Source of the DNA: Candidatus Defluviibacillus avedoerensis
GTDB taxonomy: Bacteria; Pseudomonadota; Gammaproteobacteria; Burkholderiales; Burkholderiaceae_C
Assembly: GCA_016703665.1 (NCBI GenBank)
Contig: JADJBS010000008.1
Location: 124,001-188,000, forward strand
Direction of reading: 5' to 3'
Length of the DNA stretch: 64,000 nt
Shown here: piece by piece, positions 42,548 through 50,941 of the stretch
Position numbering within the stretch: the first letter of the stretch is position 1
Layout of the letters: each line of letters starts with the position of its first letter
The notes under the pieces: model-generated
Database searches by the model: none
Told to the model about the DNA's origin: nothing
The model's input: only the letters and a program-made list of their open reading frames with translations
Translations under genes and position numbers: made by a program

Positions 42548-43459
42548 ATGACTATAAAAACCCTTTTACGGCAATCCCATATTGGTATTTTTGCAATCAT
42601 ATTGGTAGCAATTTCTGCTTCTTCACGCGCCGCAGACTACCGTGGCCCCTTGTTGGACGCCCACCTGCATTACAACGAGGAGGCCTGGAACGGCCAAAGC
42701 GGTCCGCACCCGCTGGAGGACGTGTTGGCACGCATGCAACGAAACGGGGTGCGCGCCGTCGTGGCCAATTCCCGGCCCAATGACGGCAGCAAGGCGCTGG
42801 CCGCATCACCATTGACGTCAAAAGCGGGGGTGACGGTCTTGCCCTTGGTGCGTCTTTACCGCAACCGGGCTGATTACGACAACTGGTTCCGTGACGACAG
42901 CATCCATGACATGGTGCTGGCAGAACTGGCCCAGGGCACTGCCGCTGGGCCATACAAAGGCATTGGTGAATTCCATCTCTACGACAGCGCCAACGCCAAC
43001 GGGCCGGTGGCAAAGAAGCTGATGGCGCTGGCCGAGGCGCGTAGCCTGGTCGTGCTGGCCCACGTGGACGACCGAGCAATCGATTTGCTGATGGCCAACA
43101 CACCCAGCAAGGGTCAAAAGACGCGTCTGGTGTGGGCGCACACGGGCATTGCTGGGGCCGAGCCCTCGCGGGTCGATCAATTGCTGGCGCAGTACCCGGG
43201 ACTGATGGGAGAACTGTCTTACCGGCCTGGTTTGACCTGCGACGGCGGCAAGTTGTGCCCTGAGTGGCGAGCGCTGATGCTCAAGTACCCGACGCGGTTC
43301 ATGATCGGATCAGACACCTGGGTCAACCAGCGCTGGCAGTATTACGACGAGCTGATGAAAGGCTACCGCGTCTGGCTGGGTGATTTGCCACCTGATGTGG
43401 CGCGAGGCATTGCCTGGGGCAATGGCGCTGGCCTGTATGGACTGCCGCTAAACCCCTGA
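42548..43459 (+). CDS. Exported amidohydrolase-family protein (TIM barrel)
   Basis: This 303-residue protein has an N-terminal signal peptide (about 1-28: basic start, GIFAIILVAISASSRAAD) and an amidohydrolase_2-type barrel beginning PLLDAHLHYNEEAW (metal-binding HxH). Later parts are GIGEFHLY, LVVLAHVDDRA, LVWAHTGIAG, GELSYRPGLTC and FMIGSDTWVNQRW, with the conserved His and Asp. The start ATG 42548 follows GAGGT; a GTG 15 bases earlier is within the previous gene. It is probably co-transcribed with the TctC gene. Secretion is unusual for the family, and the substrate is unknown. Its 5' end is strikingly AT-rich. Confidence 0.88.
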   Translation: MTIKTLLRQSHIGIFAIILVAISASSRAADYRGPLLDAHLHYNEEAWNGQSGPHPLEDVLARMQRNGVRAVVANSRPNDGSKALAASPLTSKAGVTVLPLVRLYRNRADYDNWFRDDSIHDMVLAELAQGTAAGPYKGIGEFHLYDSANANGPVAKKLMALAEARSLVVLAHVDDRAIDLLMANTPSKGQKTRLVWAHTGIAGAEPSRVDQLLAQYPGLMGELSYRPGLTCDGGKLCPEWRALMLKYPTRFMIGSDTWVNQRWQYYDELMKGYRVWLGDLPPDVARGIAWGNGAGLYGLPLNP

Positions 43460-43462
43460 ACC

Positions 43463-44128
43463 ATGTTGAATCTGCACTACTACCCCAGCACAGCGAGCAT
43501 GGTGCCGCACATTGTTTTGGAAGAACTTGGTGTGGCGTACCTGCGCACACTGGTGGACCGCACAGTGGATGCGCACAAGGCGCCCGGGTACTTGAAACTC
43601 AACCCCAACGGAAGCATTCCGGTGTTGACTGACGGTAAGTTGGTGTTGTACGAAACAGCTGCCATCGTGTTGCACCTGTGTGATACGCATCCGCAAGCCA
43701 GCTTGGCACCCGCCCTTGGCACTGCTGAGCGCGCGCATTTTTACAAATGGTTGATGTGGTTGACCAATACGCTGCAGGCCGCGCTGATGATTTACTTTTA
43801 CCCTGAGCGTTGGCTGGAGGCCGACAATTCGGCTGGGCAAGCGGAACTCAAACGCCGCGCAGAGGCCAAGGTGGCAGGACTGCTGGCCCAACTGGACGTC
43901 GAGCTGGCTCGCTCAAAGAGTCTGTCGGGGGGCGATTGGTTTACGGGTCGCGACTACACGGCATTGGATGCTTATGTGTTCACCCTGTGCCGCTGGACAC
44001 GAGGCTTCCAGAACGAGCTGCCTGCGCGGAGCTGGCCCCACCTCGGCGCGTATTTGCAGCGGATGCTGGCTCGCCCGGCGGTGACGAGGGTGTTGACCGC
44101 CGAGCAGTTGCAAGCCCCCTGGGTGTGA
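43463..44128 (+). CDS. Glutathione S-transferase
   Basis: This 221-residue cytosolic GST has an N-terminal thioredoxin-like domain (about 1-78: LNLHYYPSTASMVPHIVLEELG, GSIPVLTDGKLVLYETAAI with the cis-Pro and the Glu/Thr glutathione-binding segment) and an all-helical C-terminal domain (about 85-215; DYTALDAYVFTLCRW). The Tyr/Ser near residue 7-10 may activate glutathione. It begins 3 bases after the amidohydrolase stop, so it closes a TctC-amidohydrolase-GST transcript. It abuts the convergent CorA-type gene without a gap. Confidence 0.93.
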   Translation: MLNLHYYPSTASMVPHIVLEELGVAYLRTLVDRTVDAHKAPGYLKLNPNGSIPVLTDGKLVLYETAAIVLHLCDTHPQASLAPALGTAERAHFYKWLMWLTNTLQAALMIYFYPERWLEADNSAGQAELKRRAEAKVAGLLAQLDVELARSKSLSGGDWFTGRDYTALDAYVFTLCRWTRGFQNELPARSWPHLGAYLQRMLARPAVTRVLTAEQLQAPWV

Positions 44129-45247
44129 TCAACGCCCGGTGCGCGCCAAGTAGCGTTTGCGCCAAAAGATCAAGCCCAGCAATGCCGCAATACCGACCAT
44201 GGTGCCCATGGTCCACCACAAAGCATTGGGCCGGTGCAGGATGGGGAAGACCTCAAAGTTCATGCCAAAAAAACCGGTGATCAGGTTCAGCGGCAGAAAC
44301 ACGGCGGTGATGGCTGTGAGGGTGCGCATGATGTCGTTGGTGCGGTTGCTTTGCGCGCTGAAGTGCACCTGCACCACGGTTTCTGCTGACTGCTCCAGGC
44401 GGCGCGCATGGTGCATGACGCGTTCGATGTGTTCAATGACATCCCGCGCCCGTGCGACCAGCAAGTCGCGCTTGGCATGCGCCAGCTGATGATTGGCGTC
44501 GAATGAGGCCATGGGTTGCTCGCGCAGACTGTCCAGCCATTCCTGCATGGCGTCGTGTTGCTCATCACACAGGTCTTCCAGCACATGCAGCTGGCTGCGT
44601 GCGGCCATCAGGGCGTTCCAGTCGGTAAACCTGGTCTGCGGCTTGAGCAGCTCGGTTTGCCAATGGCCCAGCTGGGCGGCCAAGTCTTTGCGCACGGCCA
44701 GGTAACTGTCCACCATGGCGTTGACCATGCGCAGCACGAGGTCGGACGGATTGCTGGGGATGCGGCTGCGCGCGGCACTGGCATCGACATTGAACTGGGC
44801 GTCTGCCAAAAAACGGTCAATGAACGAACGGGCTGTGGCGCAGCCATGTGGATGCACACTGATCAGCAGGCGGTCAAACACGGCAAAACCGACGGCACGT
44901 GAGTCGATGCGGTGAAACGCCGGGATGCCGGGTTTGGGCTTTCCTGTCGGGGCGGGGCCGTGGGCTGCTTCAGATTCCGAGGCGGTTGCCAGGCGACGGA
45001 AGATGATCAGGTCGTAGACCGAGGTGTAGTCGTAATGCGAGGGGTGCGCATCGTTGCTCAAATCCTTGCAATGCAGGTCCAGCATGCGCGAGCCACCCAA
45101 TCGGTACGCCGCGTCCTGCAGGCTGGGCAATGCGTCCGTGAGGCTGTCACGATCCAGAAATACCCAGACAAAGCCGTCTAACGGCGCTTGCGCAGGCAGG
45201 CTTTCGGCAAAGCGCAGAGAGTCTGCGGTGAATTCAACGATTTGCAT
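44129..45247 (-). CDS. CorA/ZntB-family divalent metal transporter
   Basis: This 372-residue protein has a large cytosolic N-terminal domain (about 1-310) with long charged helices and two C-terminal transmembrane helices (about 312-332 and 345-365). The signature GMN is present in ITGFFGMNFEVFP between them. The sequence pattern (DGFVWVFLDRDSL... FDRLLISVHPHG... LRMVNAMVDSYLAV) suggests the ZntB-like branch, so zinc or magnesium are both possible. It follows hemB on the same strand after 29 bases, which may reflect the metal need of that enzyme; that link is speculative. Confidence 0.92.
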   Translation of the reverse strand: MQIVEFTADSLRFAESLPAQAPLDGFVWVFLDRDSLTDALPSLQDAAYRLGGSRMLDLHCKDLSNDAHPSHYDYTSVYDLIIFRRLATASESEAAHGPAPTGKPKPGIPAFHRIDSRAVGFAVFDRLLISVHPHGCATARSFIDRFLADAQFNVDASAARSRIPSNPSDLVLRMVNAMVDSYLAVRKDLAAQLGHWQTELLKPQTRFTDWNALMAARSQLHVLEDLCDEQHDAMQEWLDSLREQPMASFDANHQLAHAKRDLLVARARDVIEHIERVMHHARRLEQSAETVVQVHFSAQSNRTNDIMRTLTAITAVFLPLNLITGFFGMNFEVFPILHRPNALWWTMGTMVGIAALLGLIFWRKRYLARTGR

Positions 45248-45276
45248 GGCGGCTGAAGTCCATGGTGTTCAGGGTA

Positions 45277-46293
45277 TCAGCGCTTTTGCAGCAACTCGGC
45301 GGCCTGAATCGCAAAGTAAGTCAGTACGCCGTCCGCACCCGCGCGCTTGAAGGCGAGCAGGCTTTCCATCATCACCGCGTCATGGTCAAGCCAGCCGTTC
45401 TGGGCGGCGGCCTTGAGCATGGCGTACTCGCCGCTGACCTGGTAGGCAAAGGTGGGCATGGCGAATTGGTCTTTGACGCGACGCACCACGTCCAGGTAGG
45501 GCATGCCGGGCTTGACCATGACCATGTCGGCACCTTCAGCGATGTCCAACGCCACTTCGCGCAGGGCTTCATCGGTGTTGCCGGGGTCCATCTGATAGAC
45601 CTTTTTGTTGCTCTTGCCCAGGTTGCCTGCCGAGCCGACGGCATCACGGAACGGGCCGTAAAACGCACTGGCGTACTTGGCGCTGTAGGCCATGATGCGG
45701 GTGTGGATGTAATGGTTGGCTTCCAGGGCGGTCCGGATGGCGCCAATGCGACCGTCCATCATGTCGCTGGGGGCGACGATGTCCACGCCTGCCTCGGCCT
45801 GGGTCAACGCTTGTTGGACCAGTACGGCGACGGTTTCGTCGTTGAGGATGTAGCCGGTTTCGTCCAGCAAGCCATCTTGACCATGGCTGGTGAAGGGGTC
45901 CAAGGCTACATCAGTCATGACGCCCAGTTCGGGGAACTGTTTTTTCAGTTCACGTACCACGCGGGGCACCAGGCCGTCAGGGTTCATGGCCTCTTTGCCG
46001 TCTGGTGTCTTGAGCGAGCTGTCAATGACCGGGAACAGTGCCATCACCGGGATTTCGAGTTCCACGCAGCGCTGGGCAACGGGTTGCAGCAAGTCCAGGC
46101 TCAGGCGCTCGACACCGGGCATGGACTTGACGGCTTCTCGGCGGTTGATGCCGTCCAGCACAAAAACGGGGTAAATCAAGTCGTGCGCGGTCACGGTGTT
46201 CTCGCGGACCAGATTGCGCGTGAAAGCGTCACGGCGTAAACGGCGAGGGCGCGAAGCAGGGAATGCGGGCAGGGTGGGGACAGCAGCGTTCAT
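45277..46293 (-). CDS. hemB: Porphobilinogen synthase (5-aminolevulinate dehydratase)
   Basis: This 338-residue TIM-barrel enzyme condenses two 5-aminolevulinates to porphobilinogen, the second common step of tetrapyrrole synthesis. The metal-site segment reads DVALDPFTSHGQDG, with Asp in place of the Cys cluster, which marks the magnesium-dependent class. The Schiff-base lysines are in SAKYASAFYGPFRDA-adjacent and VMVKPGMPYLD segments. The start ATG 46293 (MNAAVPTLPAFPASRPRRLRR) is chosen; an ATG 12 codons earlier lies in the upstream regulatory region. A CorA-type gene follows. hemJ, another haem gene, is divergent beyond a 218-base gap. Confidence 0.96.
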   Translation of the reverse strand: MNAAVPTLPAFPASRPRRLRRDAFTRNLVRENTVTAHDLIYPVFVLDGINRREAVKSMPGVERLSLDLLQPVAQRCVELEIPVMALFPVIDSSLKTPDGKEAMNPDGLVPRVVRELKKQFPELGVMTDVALDPFTSHGQDGLLDETGYILNDETVAVLVQQALTQAEAGVDIVAPSDMMDGRIGAIRTALEANHYIHTRIMAYSAKYASAFYGPFRDAVGSAGNLGKSNKKVYQMDPGNTDEALREVALDIAEGADMVMVKPGMPYLDVVRRVKDQFAMPTFAYQVSGEYAMLKAAAQNGWLDHDAVMMESLLAFKRAGADGVLTYFAIQAAELLQKR

Positions 46294-46337
46294 GCGAGTA
46301 TTCGGGCTAGTACCTAGAAAAGTTCTCAATTGTGCGC

Positions 46338-46366
46338 TTGATGCGATGGATACAACTGTTTACATT
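46338..46366 (+). promoter_or_regulatory. Candidate sigma-70 promoter for a small RNA
   Basis: TTGATG (46338-46343) and TACATT (46361-46366) are 17 bases apart, each matching 4 of 6 consensus positions. The region points toward the hairpin series and terminator that follow, not toward hemB. Confidence 0.4.
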
Positions 46367-46372
46367 ATCGGT

Positions 46373-46471
46373 GGATAGCGTGCTATCCCCCGCTTTTCCT
46401 CCCTGAGCGGGTGCCGAACGTGTAACAGCAGTAGGCTTTGAAACCCCGGCTCTAATACCGGGGTTTTTTTT
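46373..46471 (+). ncRNA. Candidate structured small RNA between hemB and hemJ
   Basis: After the candidate promoter come three hairpins in line: GGATAG-CGTG-CTATCC (46373-46388), CCCGC...GCGGG (46389-46411 area) and the terminator stem at 46444-46463, followed by eight T. No coding frame spans it. Its length (about 100 bases), its own promoter and an Hfq-type U-tail are typical of a trans-acting sRNA, but a hemJ leader or plain terminator of upstream transcription is also possible. I could not match it to a named RNA. Confidence 0.45.
46441..46471 (+). terminator. Intrinsic terminator upstream of hemJ
   Basis: The stem CCCCGG/CCGGGG, extended by AAA/TTT, closes an eight-base loop and is followed by eight T. 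It is strong on the plus strand and lies 40 bases before the hemJ start. Confidence 0.85.
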
Positions 46472-46511
46472 CGGCTGCGCTTTATTTCCGGCACGCTTTT
46501 ACACTCGGGGC

Positions 46512-46940
46512 ATGCTTTGGATCAAATCGTTTCATATCGTGTTCGTGGCCAGTTGGTTTGCGGGCCTGTTTTACCTGCCGCGAATCTTTGTTAACCTAGC
46601 GATGGTGGAGGCGGGGTCGGTCGCCGAACATGAGCGCCTGATGCTCATGGCGCGCAAGCTTTTGCGCTTCACGACCCTGCTGGCCGTGCCCGCATTGGGC
46701 CTGGGCATCTGGCTTTGGGCGGGTTACGGCATTGGCTGGGGCGCAGGCAGTGGCTGGATGCATGCCAAGCTAGGCGTGGTGGCCGTGGCCGTGGTGTATC
46801 ACTGGCTGTGTGCACGCACCCTGGGTAAATTTGCGCGCGGGGAGAACAAGCATGGTCATGTCTGGTACCGCTGGTACAACGAATTGCCCGTGCTGTTACT
46901 GGTTGCGGCAGTTATCTTGGTGGTGGTCAAACCGTTTTAA
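46512..46940 (+). CDS. hemJ: HemJ-type protoporphyrinogen IX oxidase (CopD family)
   Basis: This 142-residue membrane protein with four hydrophobic helices begins LWIKSFHIVFVASWFAGLFYLPR and contains WMHAKLGVV and WYRWYNELPVLLLV. The conserved His in the first helix and the KLG segment fit HemJ, which oxidises protoporphyrinogen IX to protoporphyrin IX in bacteria without HemG/HemY. The nearby hemB supports a haem role. It is followed by the VanZ gene after 5 bases. Family is clear; activity is inferred. Confidence 0.88.
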   Translation: MLWIKSFHIVFVASWFAGLFYLPRIFVNLAMVEAGSVAEHERLMLMARKLLRFTTLLAVPALGLGIWLWAGYGIGWGAGSGWMHAKLGVVAVAVVYHWLCARTLGKFARGENKHGHVWYRWYNELPVLLLVAAVILVVVKPF

Positions 46941-46945
46941 GGCCC

Positions 46946-48064
46946 ATGTCTTTAAGCAAGACTTCTGCTTGGCCGCTGGCGTTGACTTATGTGGCGTTGG
47001 TGGTTTACGCCAGCCTGTATCCGTTTTCGGATTGGCGCTCGCAGGGCATCGCGCCCTGGCTTTTTGTGGTGAGCGCGCCGCCTTGGTATTGGTCCCGATT
47101 TGACATCATCAGCAATGTGCTGGGCTATGCACCTTTGGGCTTTCTGCTTTGTGTGGCCCAAATGCGCAGCCTGGGGCGCGGACACGCGGTGGCAGCTGCA
47201 CTGAGGGCCATTCTGTTTGTGGCCTTGTTGTCATTCATGATGGAGACAATTCAGAGTTATCTGCCCAAGCGGGTGCCCTCAGGTCTAGATTTGGTGACCA
47301 ATATTCTGGGTGGAGGCATGGGTGCGCTGGTTGCCGTTCGCCTGGAGCGTCTAGGGCTGTTGGTGCAGTGGAGCCGGTTTCGCGCCAGTTGGTTTGAGCC
47401 ACGCGCCAAGCTTGAGTTGGTGTTGCTTGCGCTCTGGCCATGTTCATTGTTCTTCCCGGTGCCGGTGCCGTTTGGCTTGGGGCAAGTGATGGAACGGCTG
47501 GAGACCTTGATCGCTGGCTTGCTGATGGAGACGCCGTTTCTCCTTTGGTTGCCAGTGAGAGATGTGGAGTTGCAGCCCTTGACGGCGGCGGCGGAAGTTC
47601 TGTGCATCATGCTGGGCGTGTTGCTGCCGTGCCTGCTGGGTTTCAGTGTGGTGCGGGCGCTGTGGCGGCGGGTGATATTGCTGGCGCTGGTGCTTCTTAT
47701 GGGGGTGGGTGTGACCGCCATGTCTGCTGCTTTGAGTGCCGGACCTGCCCATGCCTGGGCGTGGCTGGATCTGCATGCACTGGCTGGACTGGGGGCTGGC
47801 TTGGTGGTGGGAGCCCTGTTGCTGCACGTACCGGTTGACGCTTGCGTGGTGTTGCTGATGGCGGCTTTGGTGGTGCATGCGGGCGTCGTCAATCAGGCGG
47901 CAATCAGCACCTACTTTGCCCAGACGCTGCAATCTTGGGAGCAGGGGAGGTTTATCCGGTTCTTTGGTCTGGCGCAGTGGCTTGGCTGGCTCTGGCCCAG
48001 CGCAACCTTGCTGGTGATGGCAAGACGGTTGCCTTTGCGTCGCCTTCGCTTGGGACGCAACTAA
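46946..48064 (+). CDS. VanZ-like family membrane protein
   Basis: This 372-residue integral membrane protein has about eight to ten hydrophobic segments. The first 130 residues have the VanZ pattern: VVYASLYPFSDWR, SRFDIISNVLGYAPLGFLL, and MMETIQSYLPKRVPSGLDLVTNILGGGMGAL. The remaining two thirds are extra helices without a recognised motif. VanZ-like proteins are poorly understood; only in Enterococcus is one tied to teicoplanin resistance. It lies between hemJ and a small ferredoxin gene on the same strand, with 5- and 10-base gaps, so co-transcription is likely. Confidence 0.9.
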   Translation: MSLSKTSAWPLALTYVALVVYASLYPFSDWRSQGIAPWLFVVSAPPWYWSRFDIISNVLGYAPLGFLLCVAQMRSLGRGHAVAAALRAILFVALLSFMMETIQSYLPKRVPSGLDLVTNILGGGMGALVAVRLERLGLLVQWSRFRASWFEPRAKLELVLLALWPCSLFFPVPVPFGLGQVMERLETLIAGLLMETPFLLWLPVRDVELQPLTAAAEVLCIMLGVLLPCLLGFSVVRALWRRVILLALVLLMGVGVTAMSAALSAGPAHAWAWLDLHALAGLGAGLVVGALLLHVPVDACVVLLMAALVVHAGVVNQAAISTYFAQTLQSWEQGRFIRFFGLAQWLGWLWPSATLLVMARRLPLRRLRLGRN

Positions 48065-48074
48065 AATCCCGGGC

Positions 48075-48440
48075 ATGACCCAGACAACTCCCCCCCCTCA
48101 AGCATCTGAATCCCAGCAATACTATGAGCGGCATATTTTCTTCTGTCTTAATGACCGTGACGGCGGCCAGGAATGCTGTGCCCGTCACGCCGCGCAGGAA
48201 GCCTTTGACCATTGCAAGGCCCAGGTCAAGGCAGCAGGTCTTGCAGGTGCTGGCAAGGTGCGTGTCAACAAAGCGGGTTGCCTTGACCGTTGCGCCGCCG
48301 GTCCGGTGGCCGTGGTGTATCCGGAAGCAGTCTGGTACACCTACATTGACAAGAGTGACATTGAAGAAATTGTCGAATCCCACTTGAAACACGGGAAGGT
48401 GGTTGAGCGTTTGGTTACCCCCTTGCACCTGGGGCGCTGA
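48075..48440 (+). CDS. Thioredoxin-like [2Fe-2S] ferredoxin
   Basis: This 121-residue protein has cysteines in FFCLNDRDGGQECC and in KAGCLDRCAAGPVAVVYPE, the C-x(10-12)-C...C-x3-C arrangement that holds a [2Fe-2S] cluster in the thioredoxin-like ferredoxin family (as in the NuoE/HoxE fold). WYTYIDKSDIEEIVESHL ends the domain. It would be a small cytosolic electron carrier; the partner is not evident. The next gene starts 2 bases after its stop. Confidence 0.92.
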   Translation: MTQTTPPPQASESQQYYERHIFFCLNDRDGGQECCARHAAQEAFDHCKAQVKAAGLAGAGKVRVNKAGCLDRCAAGPVAVVYPEAVWYTYIDKSDIEEIVESHLKHGKVVERLVTPLHLGR

Positions 48441-48442
48441 GC

Positions 48443-49069
48443 ATGAATGCGCATACCGAGCGCCGCCAATGCCATGGCCCCGCCGGACAGATTTCGGTGC
48501 TGCTGGATTCGCCAGCAGCAGATCATGTGTTCAAAGGGGTGGCTGTGATTGCGCATCCGCACCCACTGTTCGGTGGCACCATGGACAACAAGGTGGTGCA
48601 GACCATCGCCCGCGCGTTTGTGCAAAACGGCTGGCAGGCGGTGCGGTTTAACTTTCGTGGTGTGGGCAACAGTGCCGGGCACTACGACGAGGGCCGTGGC
48701 GAGGCGGAGGACATGCTGGCGGTTGTTGAGCAATTTGTCGGCACTGGGCCAATTGCTCTAGCAGGGTTTTCTTTTGGTGCTTATGTCACAAGCCATGCGG
48801 TGGCACGACTGCATTCAAAGCGTGCTATTGAAAAGATAGTTTTGGTGGGTGCGGCAACATCACGTTTTGAAATGGCTCCTGTCGCGCATGACTTGCATGA
48901 GCGCACATTGGTTATTCATGGTGAGGCGGATGACACTGTGCCGCTGGCTTCTGTCATGGACTGGGCTCGGCCTCAAGTGTTGCCTGTGACGGTTGTACCA
49001 GCGGGTGGGCATTTCTTTCACGGACAATTGCCGCTCTTGAAAGGCTTGGTGGTTCGTCATCTAGCCTGA
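48443..49069 (+). CDS. Alpha/beta hydrolase
   Basis: This 208-residue serine hydrolase has the nucleophile elbow GFSFGAYV (about 110-117), an Asp in VIHGEADDTVP (about 158) and a His in VPAGGHFFHGQLP (about 188). It begins with AVIAHPHPLFGGTMDNKVV, the oxyanion segment typical of the short YfbB/CocE-like group of Burkholderiales. It has no signal peptide. It is 2 bases downstream of the ferredoxin gene and 26 bases before the carboxypeptidase gene. Substrate unknown. Confidence 0.9.
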   Translation: MNAHTERRQCHGPAGQISVLLDSPAADHVFKGVAVIAHPHPLFGGTMDNKVVQTIARAFVQNGWQAVRFNFRGVGNSAGHYDEGRGEAEDMLAVVEQFVGTGPIALAGFSFGAYVTSHAVARLHSKRAIEKIVLVGAATSRFEMAPVAHDLHERTLVIHGEADDTVPLASVMDWARPQVLPVTVVPAGGHFFHGQLPLLKGLVVRHLA

Positions 49070-49095
49070 TATTTCCTTTTTTTGACTGTCGTTTC

Positions 49096-50292
49096 ATGAA
49101 TTTTTTGCTATCGCTCAGGCGTGTGTCTCTGGGTGTCTGCAGTGCTTTTGTACTGGCGAACCTGTCAGTTCAAGCTCAGTCGCAGATGCCTCAGCCGCCT
49201 GAAATTGCTGCCCGAGCCTACCTTTTGCTCGATGTCACCTCAAATCAGATCCTGGCTGAAAAGGACATTGACTTACCCGTAGAGCCTGCATCGCTGACTA
49301 AATTGATGACGGCGTACCTGGTGTTCGACGCTTTGCGGGCCAACAAGCTGAATCTTCAGCAAAAACTTCCCGTTAGCTACCGTGCCTGGAAGATGCCAGG
49401 CTCACGTATGTTCATCGACCCGAAGATGCAGGTGCCGGTGGAGGATTTGATCAAAGGCATGATCGTCCAGTCTGGCAACGACGCCACAGTTGCTCTGTCA
49501 GAGGGGGTTGCAGGTAATGTTGAACGGTTTGTTCAGATGATGAATGAACAGACCAAGGTCCTGGGAATGAAATCCACGGGCTACAAGAATCCCGAAGGCT
49601 TGACCGAAGCAGGCCACACCACCACAGCGCGGGATTTGAGTGTGTTGGCCACCCGGTTAATGCATGATTTTCCGGACTACGTGGCGTACTACGCCATCAA
49701 GAAGTACCGCTATGAGGGCACGCCAGCCGCCAATGACAATAACCGGAACCTGCTTTTGTTCAGGGACCCTACCTTTGACGGTCTTAAGACGGGTCACACA
49801 GACGCTGCAGGGTATTGTCTGATTGCCACAGCAAAGCGGGAATTTCCCAATTTAGGCGTGAACAACACGCCTGGGGTGCGGCGCCTGCTTTCGGTGGTCC
49901 TGGGGGCCGCCAGCGAAAATACGCGTGCCAATGAGTCGCAAAAGCTTCTGAACTGGGGCTACACGGCGTTTGACGCTGTCAAGTTGTTTGACGCCAATCA
50001 GCCAGTGGCAACGCCCAATGTCTGGAAGGGAAAAGACAACCAGCTAAAAATTGGGCGTCCCGACGCAATTGTGGTCGCTGTCCCCACCGGGAGCGCGGCC
50101 AAGGTAAAAACCCATATTGAACGTCCAGACCCTCTGGTGGCGCCTTTTGTGCAAGGCCAGCGCATTGCAAGCTTGAAGATCAGCATCGATGACAAACCCG
50201 TGGCCGAAGTGCCTCTGGTGGCGTTGGCGTCGGTCGAACAGGCAGGTGTTTTTGGCCGAGCCTGGGATGCCATTCGCCTCTGGATCAAGTAG
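49096..50292 (+). CDS. dacC: D-alanyl-D-alanine carboxypeptidase (penicillin-binding protein 5/6 type)
   Basis: This 398-residue periplasmic low-molecular-mass PBP trims pentapeptide stems of peptidoglycan. A signal peptide (about 1-28, ending VQAQ) is followed by the three penicillin-binding motifs: SLTK (about 65, active Ser), SGN (about 133) and KTG (about 237 in GLKTGHTDA). The C-terminal domain (about 285-380) is the PBP5-type beta domain, and the end, AWDAIRLWIK, is the amphipathic membrane anchor. It is single-gene in style and precedes the str operon promoter. Confidence 0.94.
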   Translation: MNFLLSLRRVSLGVCSAFVLANLSVQAQSQMPQPPEIAARAYLLLDVTSNQILAEKDIDLPVEPASLTKLMTAYLVFDALRANKLNLQQKLPVSYRAWKMPGSRMFIDPKMQVPVEDLIKGMIVQSGNDATVALSEGVAGNVERFVQMMNEQTKVLGMKSTGYKNPEGLTEAGHTTTARDLSVLATRLMHDFPDYVAYYAIKKYRYEGTPAANDNNRNLLLFRDPTFDGLKTGHTDAAGYCLIATAKREFPNLGVNNTPGVRRLLSVVLGAASENTRANESQKLLNWGYTAFDAVKLFDANQPVATPNVWKGKDNQLKIGRPDAIVVAVPTGSAAKVKTHIERPDPLVAPFVQGQRIASLKISIDDKPVAEVPLVALASVEQAGVFGRAWDAIRLWIK

Positions 50293-50306
50293 GTTTCACC
50301 CCCGAT

Positions 50307-50335
50307 TTGCGTAAACCCTAGGTCGTTGCTATACT
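50307..50335 (+). promoter_or_regulatory. Promoter of the str ribosomal operon
   Basis: TTGCGT (50307-50312) and TATACT (50330-50335) are separated by 17 bases, and 72 bases lie between the -10 box and the rpsL start. Position after dacC and before rpsL fits the main promoter for rpsL-rpsG-fusA-tuf. The leader contains a TTTTCGGAAATTCCGAA hairpin (near 50342-50360). Confidence 0.65.
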
Positions 50336-50407
50336 AGAAGGCTTTTCGGAAATTCCGAAGGGATTCACGTTTTCATTAAGTTTCAAACGTTTAGGGACGT
50401 TTTTTCA

Positions 50408-50784
50408 ATGCCAACCATCAACCAGCTAGTGCGTCAAGGCCGTGAGGTCGAGACGATCAAGTCGAAACCCTGCTATGCAGAACTCTCCGCAGCGTCGTGG
50501 TGTTTGTACCCGTGTGTACACCACAACGCCTAAAAAAGCCGAACTCCGCGCTGCGCAAGGTCGCCAAGGTGCGCTTGACCAACGGGTTCGAGGTCATTTC
50601 TTATATCGGCGGTGAAGGCCACAACCTGCAAGAGCACTCTGTTGTTCTCGTGCGCGGTGGTCGTGTCAAGGACTTGCCAGGTGTGCGTTACCACATTGTT
50701 CGTGGTTCGCTCGACTTGCAGGGCGTTAAAGACCGCAAGCAGTCGCGTTCCAAGTACGGCGCCAAGAAGCCAAAGGCTAAATAA
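50408..50784 (+). pseudogene. rpsL: rpsL, ribosomal protein S12, interrupted by two frameshifts
   Basis: The sense is that of S12 but it runs through three frames. MPTINQLVRQGREVETIKSK is in the first; a loss of two bases at about 50467 moves to PAMQNSPQRRGVCTRVYTTT in the second; an extra A in the A6 run at 50532-50537 moves to KKPNSALRKVAKVRLTNGFE and the normal C terminus (SRSKYGAKKPKAK). S12 sits in the decoding centre and is essential and normally single-copy, so the indels must be sequence errors, not real mutations. The corrected product has about 125 residues, as usual. It heads the str operon. Confidence 0.92.
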
Positions 50785-50849
50785 GCCATTCGGTTTGCAG
50801 CGTATTCGAAGGTGTTTGTTTGCTGCGTGGCGCAGTAGATAAACGGAGT

Positions 50850-50916
50850 GACCCAATGTTCGGGTCGAGTAAGTGAGAGTCTTATTTTTAACTCTCGCGG
50901 TGTTCACTAGAACACC
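50850..50916 (+). promoter_or_regulatory. Three hairpins in the rpsL-rpsG gap
   Basis: GACCC/GGGTC (50850-50866), GAGAGT/ACTCTC (50875-50896) and GGTGTTC/GAACACC (50899-50916) follow each other, the last 25 bases before the rpsG start. In E. coli the corresponding gap binds S7 for translational feedback. That role is inferred here. Confidence 0.5.
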
Positions 50917-50941
50917 AACTGAAGCAATCAAGAGGTAAAAA

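Noticed and set aside
50408..50540. Programmed ribosomal frameshifting in rpsL
   Set aside because: Two shifts of different type are needed, there is no slippery site with downstream structure, and no known rpsL uses it; sequence error is simpler.
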